NCBI RefSeq assembly: GCF_025965415.1
Contig: NZ_JAOPWY010000119.1
Coordinates: 1-58,859 of the forward strand
Direction: 5' to 3'
From: Nocardioides sp.
Lineage (GTDB): Bacteria; Actinomycetota; Actinomycetes; Propionibacteriales; Nocardioidaceae
Length of the DNA: 58,859 nucleotides
Shown here in pieces: positions 32,199 through 41,646 of this stretch (the first letter of the stretch is position 1; each line of letters opens with the position of its first letter). Below the pieces are notes generated by a model. That model had not been told where the DNA came from and searched no databases. It worked only from the letters and a program-made list of their open reading frames with translations. Made by a program: the position numbers and the translations under genes.

Positions 32199-33782
32199 AT
32201 GACCGCCGAGACGCCCATTGTCGAGATGCATCCCCAGCGTTGGGGCGACCCCGCCGCCGCCACCGACCTGCCCGCGTCGGCCCGCGGCCTGGTCGAGCTG
32301 GCCTTCGGCCTCCAGGACCGGCCGGCGACGACCGGCGCCACGCCTCCCGCGAGCGCGCTGGCCGACGCCCTCCTCGACGGGCTGCGGGCGATCGTCGGCA
32401 CCGAGCACGTCCTGGTCGACGACCAGACCCGCACCCTGCGCACCCGCGGCAAGTCCACGCCCGACCTGCTGCGCGCCCGTGCCGGGGACCTGTCCGACGC
32501 CCCCGACGCCGTGGTGCGCCCCGACGGGCACGGGGAGGTCGCCGCCGTGCTGGCGTGGGCCCACGAGCACCGTGTCGCGGTCGTCCCCTTCGGCGGCGGC
32601 ACCTGCGTGACGGGCGGCCTCGCGGCCCGGCGCGACGGCTTCGCCGGACTGGTCAGCCTCGACCTCGTCCGGATGAAGCGACTGCTCGCCGTCGACGAGG
32701 TCTCGATGACCGCCACCCTCCAGCCCGGGCTGCGCGGGCCCGAGGCCGAGGCCCTGCTCGCCGGGCACGGGCTCACCCTGGGCCACTATCCGCAGTCCTT
32801 CGAGCACGCCTCCATCGGCGGCTTCGCGGCCACCCGGTCCAGCGGCCAGTCGAGTGCCGGCTACGGCCGCTTCGACGCCATGGTCGTCGGCCTCACCGCC
32901 GCGACGCCGACGGGGCCGCTCGATCTCGGCTCGTCGCCCGCCAACGCCGCCGGGCCCGACCTGCGCCAGCTGCTGCTCGGCTCCGAGGGGGCCTTCGGCG
33001 TCATCACGTCGGTGACCCTGCGCGTACGACGTGCGCCCGCCGTGGCGACGTACGAGGGCTGGTGCTGGCCGTCCTTCGACGCCGGGTCCGACGCGATGCG
33101 CACCCTGGCGCAGTCCGGCCTGCTGCCCACCGTGATCCGGCTCTCCGACGAGTCGGAGACGGCGGTCAACCTCGCCGACCCCACGTCGATCGGCGGGACC
33201 GACGACCCGGGCTGCCTGATGATCACCGGCTACGAGGGCACCGCCGAGCAGGTCGCCGCCAGGCGCGCCGCCGTGACCGCGGTGCTGGGCGATCTCGGCG
33301 GCACCGCACTGGGTGAGGAGCCCGGCCGGACGTGGGTGCACGGCCGCTTCGGCGCCCCCTACCTGCGCGACTCCCTGCTCGACCACGGCGTGCTCGTCGA
33401 GACGCTGGAGACCGCGACCTTCTGGTCCAACCGCGAGCGGCTCCACGCCGACGTGAGGACCGCGCTGCAGGAGTCGCTCGGCGAGGGATCGCTGGTGCTG
33501 TGCCACGTCTCGCACGTCTACGAGACCGGCTGCTCGCTCTACTTCACCGTCGCCGCGCGGCAGGCCGACGACCCGCTCGCCCAGTGGCAGGTCGCCAAGG
33601 CTGCCGCCAGCGACGCGATCGTCGCCGCCGGCGCGACGATCACCCACCACCACGCCGTCGGCACCGACCACAAGCCGTGGCTGGCCCGGGAGATCGGCGA
33701 CGCGGGCGTGCGGATGCTGCGCGCGGTCAAGGCGGAGGTCGACCCGGCCGGGATCCTCAACCCCGGGGTCCTGATCCCCTGA
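32199..33782 (+). CDS. FAD-binding oxidase, alkyl-DHAP synthase-like
   Basis: A 527-residue protein from ATG. The PCMH-type FAD domain includes VRPDGHGEVAAVLAWAHEHRVAVVPFGGGTCVTGG, then LDLVRMKRLLAVDEVS, EHASIGGFAATRSSGQSSAGYGRF, and LLLGSEGAFGVIT. The C-terminus has the His-rich segment ATITHHHAVGTDHKPW and ends with DPAGILNPGVL. These are hallmarks of alkyldihydroxyacetonephosphate synthase, which makes ether lipids, and of related oxidases such as D-lactate dehydrogenases; the His cluster favours the former. Bacterial homologues often act on glycolate or lactate, so the substrate is open. No Shine-Dalgarno is seen; the mRNA may be leaderless. Confidence 0.88.
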   Translation: MTAETPIVEMHPQRWGDPAAATDLPASARGLVELAFGLQDRPATTGATPPASALADALLDGLRAIVGTEHVLVDDQTRTLRTRGKSTPDLLRARAGDLSDAPDAVVRPDGHGEVAAVLAWAHEHRVAVVPFGGGTCVTGGLAARRDGFAGLVSLDLVRMKRLLAVDEVSMTATLQPGLRGPEAEALLAGHGLTLGHYPQSFEHASIGGFAATRSSGQSSAGYGRFDAMVVGLTAATPTGPLDLGSSPANAAGPDLRQLLLGSEGAFGVITSVTLRVRRAPAVATYEGWCWPSFDAGSDAMRTLAQSGLLPTVIRLSDESETAVNLADPTSIGGTDDPGCLMITGYEGTAEQVAARRAAVTAVLGDLGGTALGEEPGRTWVHGRFGAPYLRDSLLDHGVLVETLETATFWSNRERLHADVRTALQESLGEGSLVLCHVSHVYETGCSLYFTVAARQADDPLAQWQVAKAAASDAIVAAGATITHHHAVGTDHKPWLAREIGDAGVRMLRAVKAEVDPAGILNPGVLIP

Positions 33783-33791
33783 GCGTGCCGC

Positions 33792-33884
33792 TGGTTGAGC
33801 AGCGAGCGCAGCGAGTGTGTCGAAACCGAGGTGCTGGCGGTGGCCGTGGTTTCGACTCGGGCTCGTTCCTCGCCCGGCTCAACC
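33792..33884. repeat. Palindromic intergenic repeat, one full unit
   Basis: The left arm is GGTTGAGCAGCGAGCGCAGC...GTCGAAACC, the right arm GGTTTCGACTCGGGCTCG...GGCTCAACC. The arms pair over their ends (GGTTGAGC/GCTCAACC and GTCGAAACC/GGTTTCGAC), giving a long stem that lies between the convergent oxidase and pirin genes. It probably also serves as a bidirectional terminator. Confidence 0.85.
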
Positions 33885-33894
33885 GACGGCGGGG

Positions 33895-34587
33895 TCAGGC
33901 AAACGCCCAGACCAGCAGCTCGCTCGCCTCGTCGGCGCGCACCAGGTGGCCCGGCTCGTCGGTGAGGCGTACGGCGTCGCCGCCACGCAGGGCGAGCCCG
34001 TCGAGCGAGACCGCCCCGGTGGCCGCGAAGACGTGCTGGCGCGGGTCGTCCGGCAGGACGACCGACGCACCCGGATCCAGCCGCGCCACGAGCAGCCGGG
34101 CGCCTCGGGTGCCGATCGGCAGCCCGTCGCCGCCGACCACCTCGACGAGGTCGGTGCCCGGCGCCGGCGCCCCGCCCAGGACGTACGACGGCTCCGTCCC
34201 CGGGGTGGTGGGCGTGACCCACGCCTGGATGAAGCGGCACCGGCCCGACGAGGGGTCGGCCACCTCGCTGTGCCGGATGCCCGCGCCGGCCGACAGCACC
34301 TGCGCCCGACCGGCCTCGACGACGTGCGAGGCGCCCGTCGAGTCGGTGTGCACGAGCGCGCCCTCGAGCACCCAGGTGACGATCTCCAGCTCCGCGTGCG
34401 GGTGCTCGGGATAGCCCGCGACCTCCGAGCCCGTGGGGTCGAGGAGGTCGTCGTTGTGGCAGACCAGGGGACCGAAGCCGAGGTTGGCCGGGTCGTAGTG
34501 CGGACCGAAGGAGAATGAGTGCTGCGTCACCCTCCCCGCGTCGGTCGACGACGACCTCTCCCAACCGGCGTACAGGGTCACTGACAT
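33895..34587 (-). CDS. Pirin family protein
   Basis: A 230-residue cupin-type protein from ATG (MSVTLYAGWERSSSTDAGRV). The N-terminal barrel carries the likely metal-binding residues in EHPHAELEIVTWVLEGALVHTDS and AGAGIRHSEV, as in YhhW-type pirins, where His, His, His and Glu bind iron or another metal. Some family members are quercetinases or redox sensors; the role here is unknown. Its start is only 18 bases from the divergent beta-glucosidase start, so their promoters must overlap the genes themselves. Confidence 0.92.
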   Translation of the reverse strand: MSVTLYAGWERSSSTDAGRVTQHSFSFGPHYDPANLGFGPLVCHNDDLLDPTGSEVAGYPEHPHAELEIVTWVLEGALVHTDSTGASHVVEAGRAQVLSAGAGIRHSEVADPSSGRCRFIQAWVTPTTPGTEPSYVLGGAPAPGTDLVEVVGGDGLPIGTRGARLLVARLDPGASVVLPDDPRQHVFAATGAVSLDGLALRGGDAVRLTDEPGHLVRADEASELLVWAFA

Positions 34588-34605
34588 GCCGATATCTTCG
34601 CGGAT

Positions 34606-35951
<1,346 letters not shown>

Positions 35952-35955
<4 letters not shown>

Positions 35956-36335
35956 CGGCCCGCTGGTTGAGCAGCGAGCGCAGCGAGCGTGTCGAAATCA
36001 AGGTGCCGATGGTGACCTTGGTTTCGACTCGGGCTCGTTCCTCGCCCGGCTCAACCGGCGGGAGAGTGACGGCCCGTTGGTTGAGCAGCGAGCGCAGCGA
36101 GCGTGTCGAACCCGAGGTGCCGATGGTGACCTTGGTTTCGACTCGGGCTCGTTCCTCGCCCGGCTCAACCGGCGGGAGAGTGACGGCCCGCTGGTTGAGC
36201 AGCGAGCGCAGCGAGCGTGTCGAAACCAAGGGGCCGCGGTGGCTTTGGTCTCGACTCGGGCTCGTTCGGGAGAGTGACGGCCCGCTGGTTGAGCAGCGAG
36301 CGCAGCGAGCGTGTCGAAACCGAGGTGCGACCAGG
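35952..36335. repeat. 114-bp tandem array of the palindromic repeat
   Basis: Units begin with GTGACGGCCCG at 35952, 36066, 36180 and 36274, then GTTGAGCAGCGAGCGCAGCG, and the right half GGTTTCGACTCGGGCTCG...GCTCAACCGGCGGGAGA. The first two spacings are 114 bases and the third 94, owing to loss of about 20 bases. The last unit has only its left half. The beta-glucosidase TGA is part of unit 1. The array fills the whole 380-base gap up to the GIY-YIG gene; I see no other gene there. Confidence 0.9.
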
Positions 36336-36337
36336 GC

Positions 36338-36631
36338 TCAGTCCTGTTTCGTACGCCAGTAGCCACGAGCGAGCTCGGGGAGGTCGGTCTCACGACCTTC
36401 GATCAGGGCGATCCGTTTCGCCCGGGACCAGCCCTGGATCTGCTTCTCGTAGAAATAGGCCTCGTCCACCCGCGCGAAGTCGGCGGCCCACACGAGCCGG
36501 ACCGGTCGCCGGCGCTTCGTGTAGACGGCGCCCAATCCTTCCTGGTGCTCGTACACCCGCTGCTCTAGGTGCACTGTGCTTCCGACGTAGAAGCTGCCGT
36601 CCGAGCACTCGAGGATGTAGGTCCAGGCCAT
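36338..36631 (-). CDS. GIY-YIG nuclease family protein
   Basis: A 97-residue single-domain protein from ATG. The GIY-YIG half motifs appear as WTYILECSDGSFYVGSTVHLEQRVYEHQ: YIL for GIY and YVG for YIG, with the catalytic Arg in QRVYEHQ. KRRRPVRLVWAADFARVDEAYFYEKQIQGWSRAKRIALI follows in two parts, with the metal-binding Glu in AYFYEKQIQGW. It resembles the small YhbQ/UPF0213-type domain and should cut DNA. It lies between two arrays of the same palindromic repeat and starts on the opposite strand to the flanking genes. This placement suggests that gene and repeat travel or act together. Confidence 0.92.
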   Translation of the reverse strand: MAWTYILECSDGSFYVGSTVHLEQRVYEHQEGLGAVYTKRRRPVRLVWAADFARVDEAYFYEKQIQGWSRAKRIALIEGRETDLPELARGYWRTKQD

Positions 36632-36688
36632 CGGCTCAGTTCAGCCGACCCGCTGACAACGCGACAGGGCCTTCGTTCGATCTGTGGA

Positions 36689-36850
36689 TGGCCTGGGTTT
36701 CGACTCGGGCTCGTTCCTCGCCCGGCTCAACCGGCGGCGGGTGTGCGGAGGGTGGCCTGGGTTTCGACTCGGGCTCGTTCCTCGCCCGGCTCAACCGGCG
36801 GCGGGTGTACGGAGGGTGGCCTGGGCTTCGACGCGGCTCAACCGGCGAGG
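36689..36850. repeat. 64-bp tandem array of the repeat's right half
   Basis: Units start with TGGCCTGGGTTTCGACTCGG at 36689 and 36753; a third, shortened unit starts at 36817. Each contains GGTTTCGACTCGGGCTCG... and GGCTCAACCGGCGGCGG. Only the right half of the palindromic repeat is present. The array ends about 33 bases before the next gene's ATG and lies just upstream of the GIY-YIG gene start. Confidence 0.88.
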
Positions 36851-36882
36851 GTCGCTGTCCGGCGCTTTGGCAGACTGCCCGC

Positions 36883-37413
36883 ATGGCCGACGACCAGATT
36901 CCTGACCGTCCCGTCCCCGACCGCCCGGTGCCCGACCGTTCGGGTGCTCCGGGTGGCGGCTTCTCCGGAGGCTCGTCGAACAACTACGGCATGACCTGGG
37001 TGGCCCTGGTCGCCCTGCTCCTGATGGTGGTCGTCGTGGGCTGGCGGCTGTTCGACTTCTGGGACAGCCGGCAGCCGCCGTCGGGCGTCTCGACGCAGGA
37101 GGCCACGGTCCTCGGCTTCGAGGAGCTCGGGCCCAGCCGCGCCGGGTCGAGCTCGCCGGAGTACTCGTCGGTCGTCTTCGAGCTTCCTGACGGCACGCAG
37201 GCCTCCGCCCTCTACGAGCTGCGCCGCCTCGGCGACTACGAGAAGGGTGACGAGATCACGGTCTACGAGACGTCGGGCGAGTGGCGCACGACCGCCGAGA
37301 AGGCCTGGGGAAGCACCATCGGCTGGGCGCTCGGCATGGTCGCCCTGCTGGTGATGATCGCGGGCTGGTTCCGGGTGCGATCGAGGGTCAGGAAGGGCGA
37401 ATCCCCGCTCTGA
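36883..37413 (+). CDS. Two-helix membrane protein (DUF3592-like)
   Basis: A 176-residue protein from ATG (MADDQIPDRPVPDRPVPDR). It opens with a Pro/Asp repeat, then one helix (WVALVALLLMVVVVGWRLF), an external domain of about 90 residues (EATVLGFEELG...YSSVVFELPDGTQASAL, DEITVYETSG), and a second helix (GWALGMVALLVMIAGWF) with a basic tail. The external domain of small strands resembles DUF3592, of unknown function. The start was chosen because the frame opens upstream within the repeat array. Confidence 0.8.
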   Translation: MADDQIPDRPVPDRPVPDRSGAPGGGFSGGSSNNYGMTWVALVALLLMVVVVGWRLFDFWDSRQPPSGVSTQEATVLGFEELGPSRAGSSSPEYSSVVFELPDGTQASALYELRRLGDYEKGDEITVYETSGEWRTTAEKAWGSTIGWALGMVALLVMIAGWFRVRSRVRKGESPL

Positions 37414-37492
37414 CGGGGCTTTCCGCGTTTGCCGGTGGTGGCGGTGGGTAGGAGTCGGGTCGACTTCGACGACTCCGACAAGGACCGCAACC

Positions 37493-38485
37493 GTGAGCTT
37501 TCAAGTGGACCCCGACGCGCTGACCGCAGCGTCCAAGGTCGCGTCCCGGCAGCACGACCACATCGGCACGATCGACGACTACATCCGGTCCTCGTGCAGC
37601 AACTTCGGTGCGTTCTCCGGGGTGCTCAACCTCTTCCAGGGCAGCTATGAGTCGGCGGTGAGCACCGCTCACGACGGCATGCGTGACTCCCGCGCCGTCG
37701 CCACCAAGGTCAGCGACGCGTTCATCGACTCCCGCGACGACTACCTCGACACCGACCAGGCGACGTACGACCGCTTCCGCGCGTTGTCGCCGACGCCGGC
37801 CGACTTCCCGCCGTACGACCCCGCGGGCAGCGGCAACGACACCCCCGGCGGCCCGGTGACCAACGCCCCGCAGGACGGCGCCAAGATCCCCGACCTCGAG
37901 GACAAGCACCCGGGCATCTCCGACGGCTCCGAGGCGCTGGGCGACAAGGTCAAGCCCCGCACCGACGTCGACAAGGTGCCGCCGTGGATGGACCCCCAGA
38001 AGGCCGCCGAGGACCGCGTCAACGACGCCATCGAGCGGCGCACGGACGAGTACAAGTACTACCACTCGATGGGCTACAGCGACGAGGAGGCCCTGCAGTA
38101 CGCCAAGGCCGACGGCATCGACGGCCGGGCCGACACGGTCAACCACGACCGGATCAACCGCAACGCGGAGACCGCCTACAACGACGAGTACGACCGCGCG
38201 ATCGCCGGCGGCGCCAGCGAGGAGGACGCCCGCGACCGGGCCAACGACGCCTACGCCGACTCCCGCTCGCGCGACTCGGCCGACCACGACCGTCGCAACG
38301 ACATCGGCAGCACCGCGAGCACCTACCAGGACCTCTACGACGAGGGGAAGAAGACCGTCGACGGGGTCAACGACCTCGTCGACAGCGTCAACGAGATCGG
38401 CGACAACGCCGGGGACCTCGACGAGTACGACGACTACGAGTCCGAGCACGAGGACGAGAGCGCACAGGAGTGGGCAGGCCGATGA
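37493..38485 (+). CDS. ESX/WXG100-like secreted protein with charged C-terminus
   Basis: A 330-residue protein from GTG (VSFQVDPDALTAASKVASRQ). Residues 1 to about 100 look like a WXG100-type helical hairpin, with YLDTD at about 84-88 matching the type VII export motif YxxxD. The rest is very rich in Asp, Arg, Asn and Ser (RNAETAYNDEYDRAI, SEEDARDRANDAYADSRSRD) and probably disordered or coiled. It heads a three-gene unit with ATGA and TGATG overlaps. No ESX secretion machinery is in the window. Function unknown. Confidence 0.75.
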   Translation: MSFQVDPDALTAASKVASRQHDHIGTIDDYIRSSCSNFGAFSGVLNLFQGSYESAVSTAHDGMRDSRAVATKVSDAFIDSRDDYLDTDQATYDRFRALSPTPADFPPYDPAGSGNDTPGGPVTNAPQDGAKIPDLEDKHPGISDGSEALGDKVKPRTDVDKVPPWMDPQKAAEDRVNDAIERRTDEYKYYHSMGYSDEEALQYAKADGIDGRADTVNHDRINRNAETAYNDEYDRAIAGGASEEDARDRANDAYADSRSRDSADHDRRNDIGSTASTYQDLYDEGKKTVDGVNDLVDSVNEIGDNAGDLDEYDDYESEHEDESAQEWAGR

Positions 38486-39225
38486 CGATCACCGAGCACG
38501 TCAACCCGATCTCCGCGGTCTCCGGCGGCACCCCGCCGGGCACGCAGGGGCAGTACATCGAGGACAAGAAGGGCGAGTGCGGCCTGATCATCCCGGCGAT
38601 CGACGGCATCGTCGACAAGATCACCGGGTGGAGCCTGCTCGAGGCGCTCTTCAAGCCGGTCGCCGGCGACTTCAACGCCGTCTCCTCGATGCAGCTGGCA
38701 TGGGGCAACGTCGGCAACGCGTGCGCGGGGGTCGGGCAGAACTACACGTCGCTCGGGCAACAGCTGCCGTCGGTGTGGCAGGGACCCGCCGGCAGCGCCG
38801 CGACGTCGCGGATGGGCGACATCGGCGAGATGCACGCCGACCAGCAGGAGGCCTCGGGCTACATCGCCGAACAGCTCGGGCACGTCATCGAGGTCGGCAA
38901 GGCCACGCTCGACGTGCTCGTGATCGCCATCGACTTCATCGACAGCATCATCCAGGAGCTCATCGTCTCCGCCCTGGCGGGACCGATCGGCTGGGTGAAG
39001 GCCGGGGTCACGGCGCCGGGCAAGGCCCGCCGCGTGGTCGAGCTGATCCACAACGGGCTGCGCGCGATCGAAAAGCTCACCAAGGCCGCCGAGGCGCTGC
39101 TCAAGGTGCTGCGCTACGTCAACGCCGGCCTCGGGGGCGCCAACACCGTGCTCACCTCGATCAGCACCGCGCAGCACGCCGACGCGGGCAACCGCACCGA
39201 CGACTCCGCCGAGCAGGGATTCTGA
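38482..39225 (+). CDS. WXG100-superfamily-like protein
   Basis: A 247-residue protein; the ATG overlaps the previous stop as ATGA. A WXG-like motif is seen in LPSVWQGPAGSAATSRM at about residue 95. Before it lies a helical region with VAGDFNAVSSMQLAWGNVGNAC, and after it a hydrophobic stretch VLVIAIDFIDSIIQELIVSALAGPIGWV that might be amphipathic or insert in a membrane. The end is helical (KLTKAAEALLKVLRYVNAG). These features fit LXG/WXG-type secreted proteins. The target is unknown. Confidence 0.75.
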   Translation: MTITEHVNPISAVSGGTPPGTQGQYIEDKKGECGLIIPAIDGIVDKITGWSLLEALFKPVAGDFNAVSSMQLAWGNVGNACAGVGQNYTSLGQQLPSVWQGPAGSAATSRMGDIGEMHADQQEASGYIAEQLGHVIEVGKATLDVLVIAIDFIDSIIQELIVSALAGPIGWVKAGVTAPGKARRVVELIHNGLRAIEKLTKAAEALLKVLRYVNAGLGGANTVLTSISTAQHADAGNRTDDSAEQGF

Positions 39226-39629
39226 TGGCACTCTCCGACGACCCGGGCCTCCAGGCCGCCCTCGCCGAGTCCCGGCAGCAGGCCCGCGAGGCCACCGCGT
39301 CCCTCAAGCAGCTCGCGGCCCACCTCGGCGCCGAGCGCGACAAGTTCAAGGCCGAGTCGGCCCGCCGCATGCAGGAGATGCAGGGCCAGGCCCGCCGCGG
39401 CGAGCTCGGTCCCGACCAGGAGCGCCTCCAGCGGCGCGTGGATGCGGGTGAGACGTCGTGGCGTGACATCGCCTCCGGCGTCGACGAGGACCCGAGCGCC
39501 GAGGTGGCCCGCGTGCACCTCTCCACCAACCTCACCGCGCTGCGCGAGGAGCTCGAGGACGACGAGGCCTTCCAGGAGGCCAACGCCGCCGCCCGGGCCC
39601 AGCAGGAGCAGGCCGACCCGGAGCACTGA
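39225..39629 (+). CDS. Coiled-coil protein in the ESX-like operon
   Basis: A 134-residue protein; the start overlaps the preceding stop as TGATG. It is strongly helical and charged (RQQAREATASLKQLAAHLGAER, then MQEMQGQARRGELGPDQERL) and ends in an acidic tail. There is no signal peptide or transmembrane helix. Small size and position suggest a chaperone or a partner of the two proteins before it, but nothing more specific can be read from the sequence. Confidence 0.72.
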   Translation: MALSDDPGLQAALAESRQQAREATASLKQLAAHLGAERDKFKAESARRMQEMQGQARRGELGPDQERLQRRVDAGETSWRDIASGVDEDPSAEVARVHLSTNLTALREELEDDEAFQEANAAARAQQEQADPEH

Positions 39630-39652
39630 GCCCCACCGATAGTGTTCGACGC

Positions 39653-40708
39653 ATGAGCAGTCGTCGCGTCGTGTTCGTCGTGGGCTCGGGCCGCAGCGGC
39701 ACGAGCACGATGGCCGGGACGCTGCGCACGCTGGGCCTGCACGTGCCGCAGCCCGAGGTGGTCGCCGACGCGACCAACCCCAAGGGCTTCGGCGAGCCGC
39801 GCTGGGTCGTCGACCTGCACCACGAGCTGCTCCAGCGCAGCAACGTCCAGGTCTCCGACGCGCGACCGCGCGCGTGGCTCGACACCGGCACCACCAGCGG
39901 CGACCACGCCACGCGCGAGCGCGTCACGGCGTGGCTGGCCGAGCAGCTCGCGGTCGGTGACGAGCTCGTCATCAAGGACCCGCGAGCCTCCTGGTTCCTC
40001 GGCCTGTGGCGTGCGGCCGCCGACCGCTGCGACGCCACGTCGTCGTACGTCACCATGCTGCGGCCGGTCACCGAGGTGGTCGGCTCCAAGCAGACCTATT
40101 ACGGCCAGATGGGCGCCGGGTCCGACCAGGGCGCCATCACCCGCACCGCCGCCTGGGTCAACATGATGCTGCACACCGAGCGCGCCACCCGCGGCCAGCA
40201 GCGCGCCTTCGTCCACTACGGCGACCTCCTCGACGACTGGACCCGGCCCGTCTTCGCGCTCGGCGAGGTCTTCGACCTGGCCGCCGTCAAGACCGCGATG
40301 GCCGTCGACATCGCCGAGGTGCACCGCTTCATCGACCCCTCGCTGCGCCGGGTCACGATGACCTGGGACGACATCGGCGTGCCCGACCGGCTGCGTGAGC
40401 TCGCCGACGAGACCTGGCAGGCGCTGGACGCCCTCTCCGGCGACGACTCGAGCGACAATCAGCAGTGGTGCGACCAGCTGCGCACCGCCTACGCCGCTCA
40501 GTACGCCGAGGCAGAGGCGTTCGCCCACTCGACCGTCGTGGCCCAGCGGCGTACGGCGGCAGCACAGGCGCGCCGCGAGGCGAGCGAGCAGTCCGGCCGC
40601 AGCGGAGCCGACCGGGTGCCCCACGCCGTGCGCGCCATGGTGCCGCCCGCCGCGCGGGCCAAGCTGCGCCAGGCGTTGGGCCGGGAGCGCCCCCAAGGAT
40701 CCGCCTGA
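39653..40708 (+). CDS. Sulfotransferase family protein
   Basis: A 351-residue protein from ATG. The PAPS 5'-phosphosulfate loop is VVGSGRSGTSTMAGTL at residues about 9-24, and LVIKDPRASWFLGLW fits the 3'-phosphate site. It probably moves a sulfuryl group to a surface glycan. The C-terminal about 60 residues are Ala/Arg-rich and helical. It heads a tight operon with three glycosyltransferases; its stop overlaps the next ATG (TGATG). Confidence 0.85.
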   Translation: MSSRRVVFVVGSGRSGTSTMAGTLRTLGLHVPQPEVVADATNPKGFGEPRWVVDLHHELLQRSNVQVSDARPRAWLDTGTTSGDHATRERVTAWLAEQLAVGDELVIKDPRASWFLGLWRAAADRCDATSSYVTMLRPVTEVVGSKQTYYGQMGAGSDQGAITRTAAWVNMMLHTERATRGQQRAFVHYGDLLDDWTRPVFALGEVFDLAAVKTAMAVDIAEVHRFIDPSLRRVTMTWDDIGVPDRLRELADETWQALDALSGDDSSDNQQWCDQLRTAYAAQYAEAEAFAHSTVVAQRRTAAAQARREASEQSGRSGADRVPHAVRAMVPPAARAKLRQALGRERPQGSA

Positions 40709-41646
40709 TGCCCGACATCGCCTCGCTGGAGGGGGATCCCGCCTACGACGTGACGTGGCCGTGGACCTCGGGGGAGCCGCTGGCGCCGGGCCTCACCTGT
40801 GTCTTCCGGGTGCGCAACGAGGCGCGCAACCTGCCGTGGGTGCTGCCCCCGATCTTCTCCGCGGTGCAGCACGTGCTGCTGGTCGACAACGGCTCCGATG
40901 ACGGCACCGCCGACGTGGCGCGCCGCGTCGCCGACCACTGCGGGGCTGCCGACCGGCTCACGGTCCTGGACTACCCCCACCGGGTGGCGCGTGCGGGTGG
41001 GGAGCACCTCGCGACCCCGGCGACGAGCGTCCACTCGCTGACCCACTTCTACAACTGGTGCTTCTCCCACGTCCGCACGACCTACTCGATGAAGTGGGAC
41101 GGCGACATGGTCCTCACGCCGGAGGGTGCCGGGATCCTGCGCGACCTGTCGTGGCAGCTCGAGCCGACCCGTGCGATCGTCGCGATGCCGCGTCACCCGC
41201 TCACCGTGGTCGACGAGTCGACCGGGTGGCTCGACCTCTCGCTGCGCTTCCTGGAGCCGTGGGTCTACCCGATGGGCCCGGACTTCACCTTCGTGAAGGC
41301 CTTCGACTGGGAGCTGCGCGAGTTCCCCCCGGGCGTGGAGCGGATCGTGCTGCAGCAGGGCCTGTGCGTCGAGGTGAAGTGGCTGGACGCCGACGAGTAC
41401 GCCCACTGGCGGCGCGACGGCGTCGACTTCACCAACACCCGCCTCTACCGCAAGCTGCGCGAGTTCGAGGTGGACGAGGCGATCCGCAACGGCGACCCCG
41501 AGGCGCTCGGCGGCCTGGTGAAGGTGACCGCGCCGCCGGGCGTGCACATCATCGACCACGTCAGCCGTGACTGGCTCTGGCGCCAACCCCGTCCCCTGGT
41601 GCAGCACTCGCTGCCCTCGTCCCTGAAGGAGCGCGTGCGGCCGTGA
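40708..41646 (+). CDS. Family 2-like glycosyltransferase
   Basis: A 312-residue protein. A GT-A fold is shown by VFRVRNEARNLPWVLPP near residue 32, LLVDNGSDDGTADVA near 57, and the metal-binding DGD in MKWDGDMVLTPEG near 129. The C-terminal half carries FEV-, WRRDGVDFTNTRLY-like acceptor region. It would add a sugar to a cell-surface polymer or lipid; donor and acceptor are unknown. The end overlaps the next GTG (GTGA). Confidence 0.88.
   Translation: MPDIASLEGDPAYDVTWPWTSGEPLAPGLTCVFRVRNEARNLPWVLPPIFSAVQHVLLVDNGSDDGTADVARRVADHCGAADRLTVLDYPHRVARAGGEHLATPATSVHSLTHFYNWCFSHVRTTYSMKWDGDMVLTPEGAGILRDLSWQLEPTRAIVAMPRHPLTVVDESTGWLDLSLRFLEPWVYPMGPDFTFVKAFDWELREFPPGVERIVLQQGLCVEVKWLDADEYAHWRRDGVDFTNTRLYRKLREFEVDEAIRNGDPEALGGLVKVTAPPGVHIIDHVSRDWLWRQPRPLVQHSLPSSLKERVRP

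Noticed and set aside
36217..36882. Long open frame running through the repeat array into the membrane-protein gene
   Set aside because: It is formed by the in-frame length of the repeats; the real start is the ATG at 36883, where membrane-protein sequence begins.
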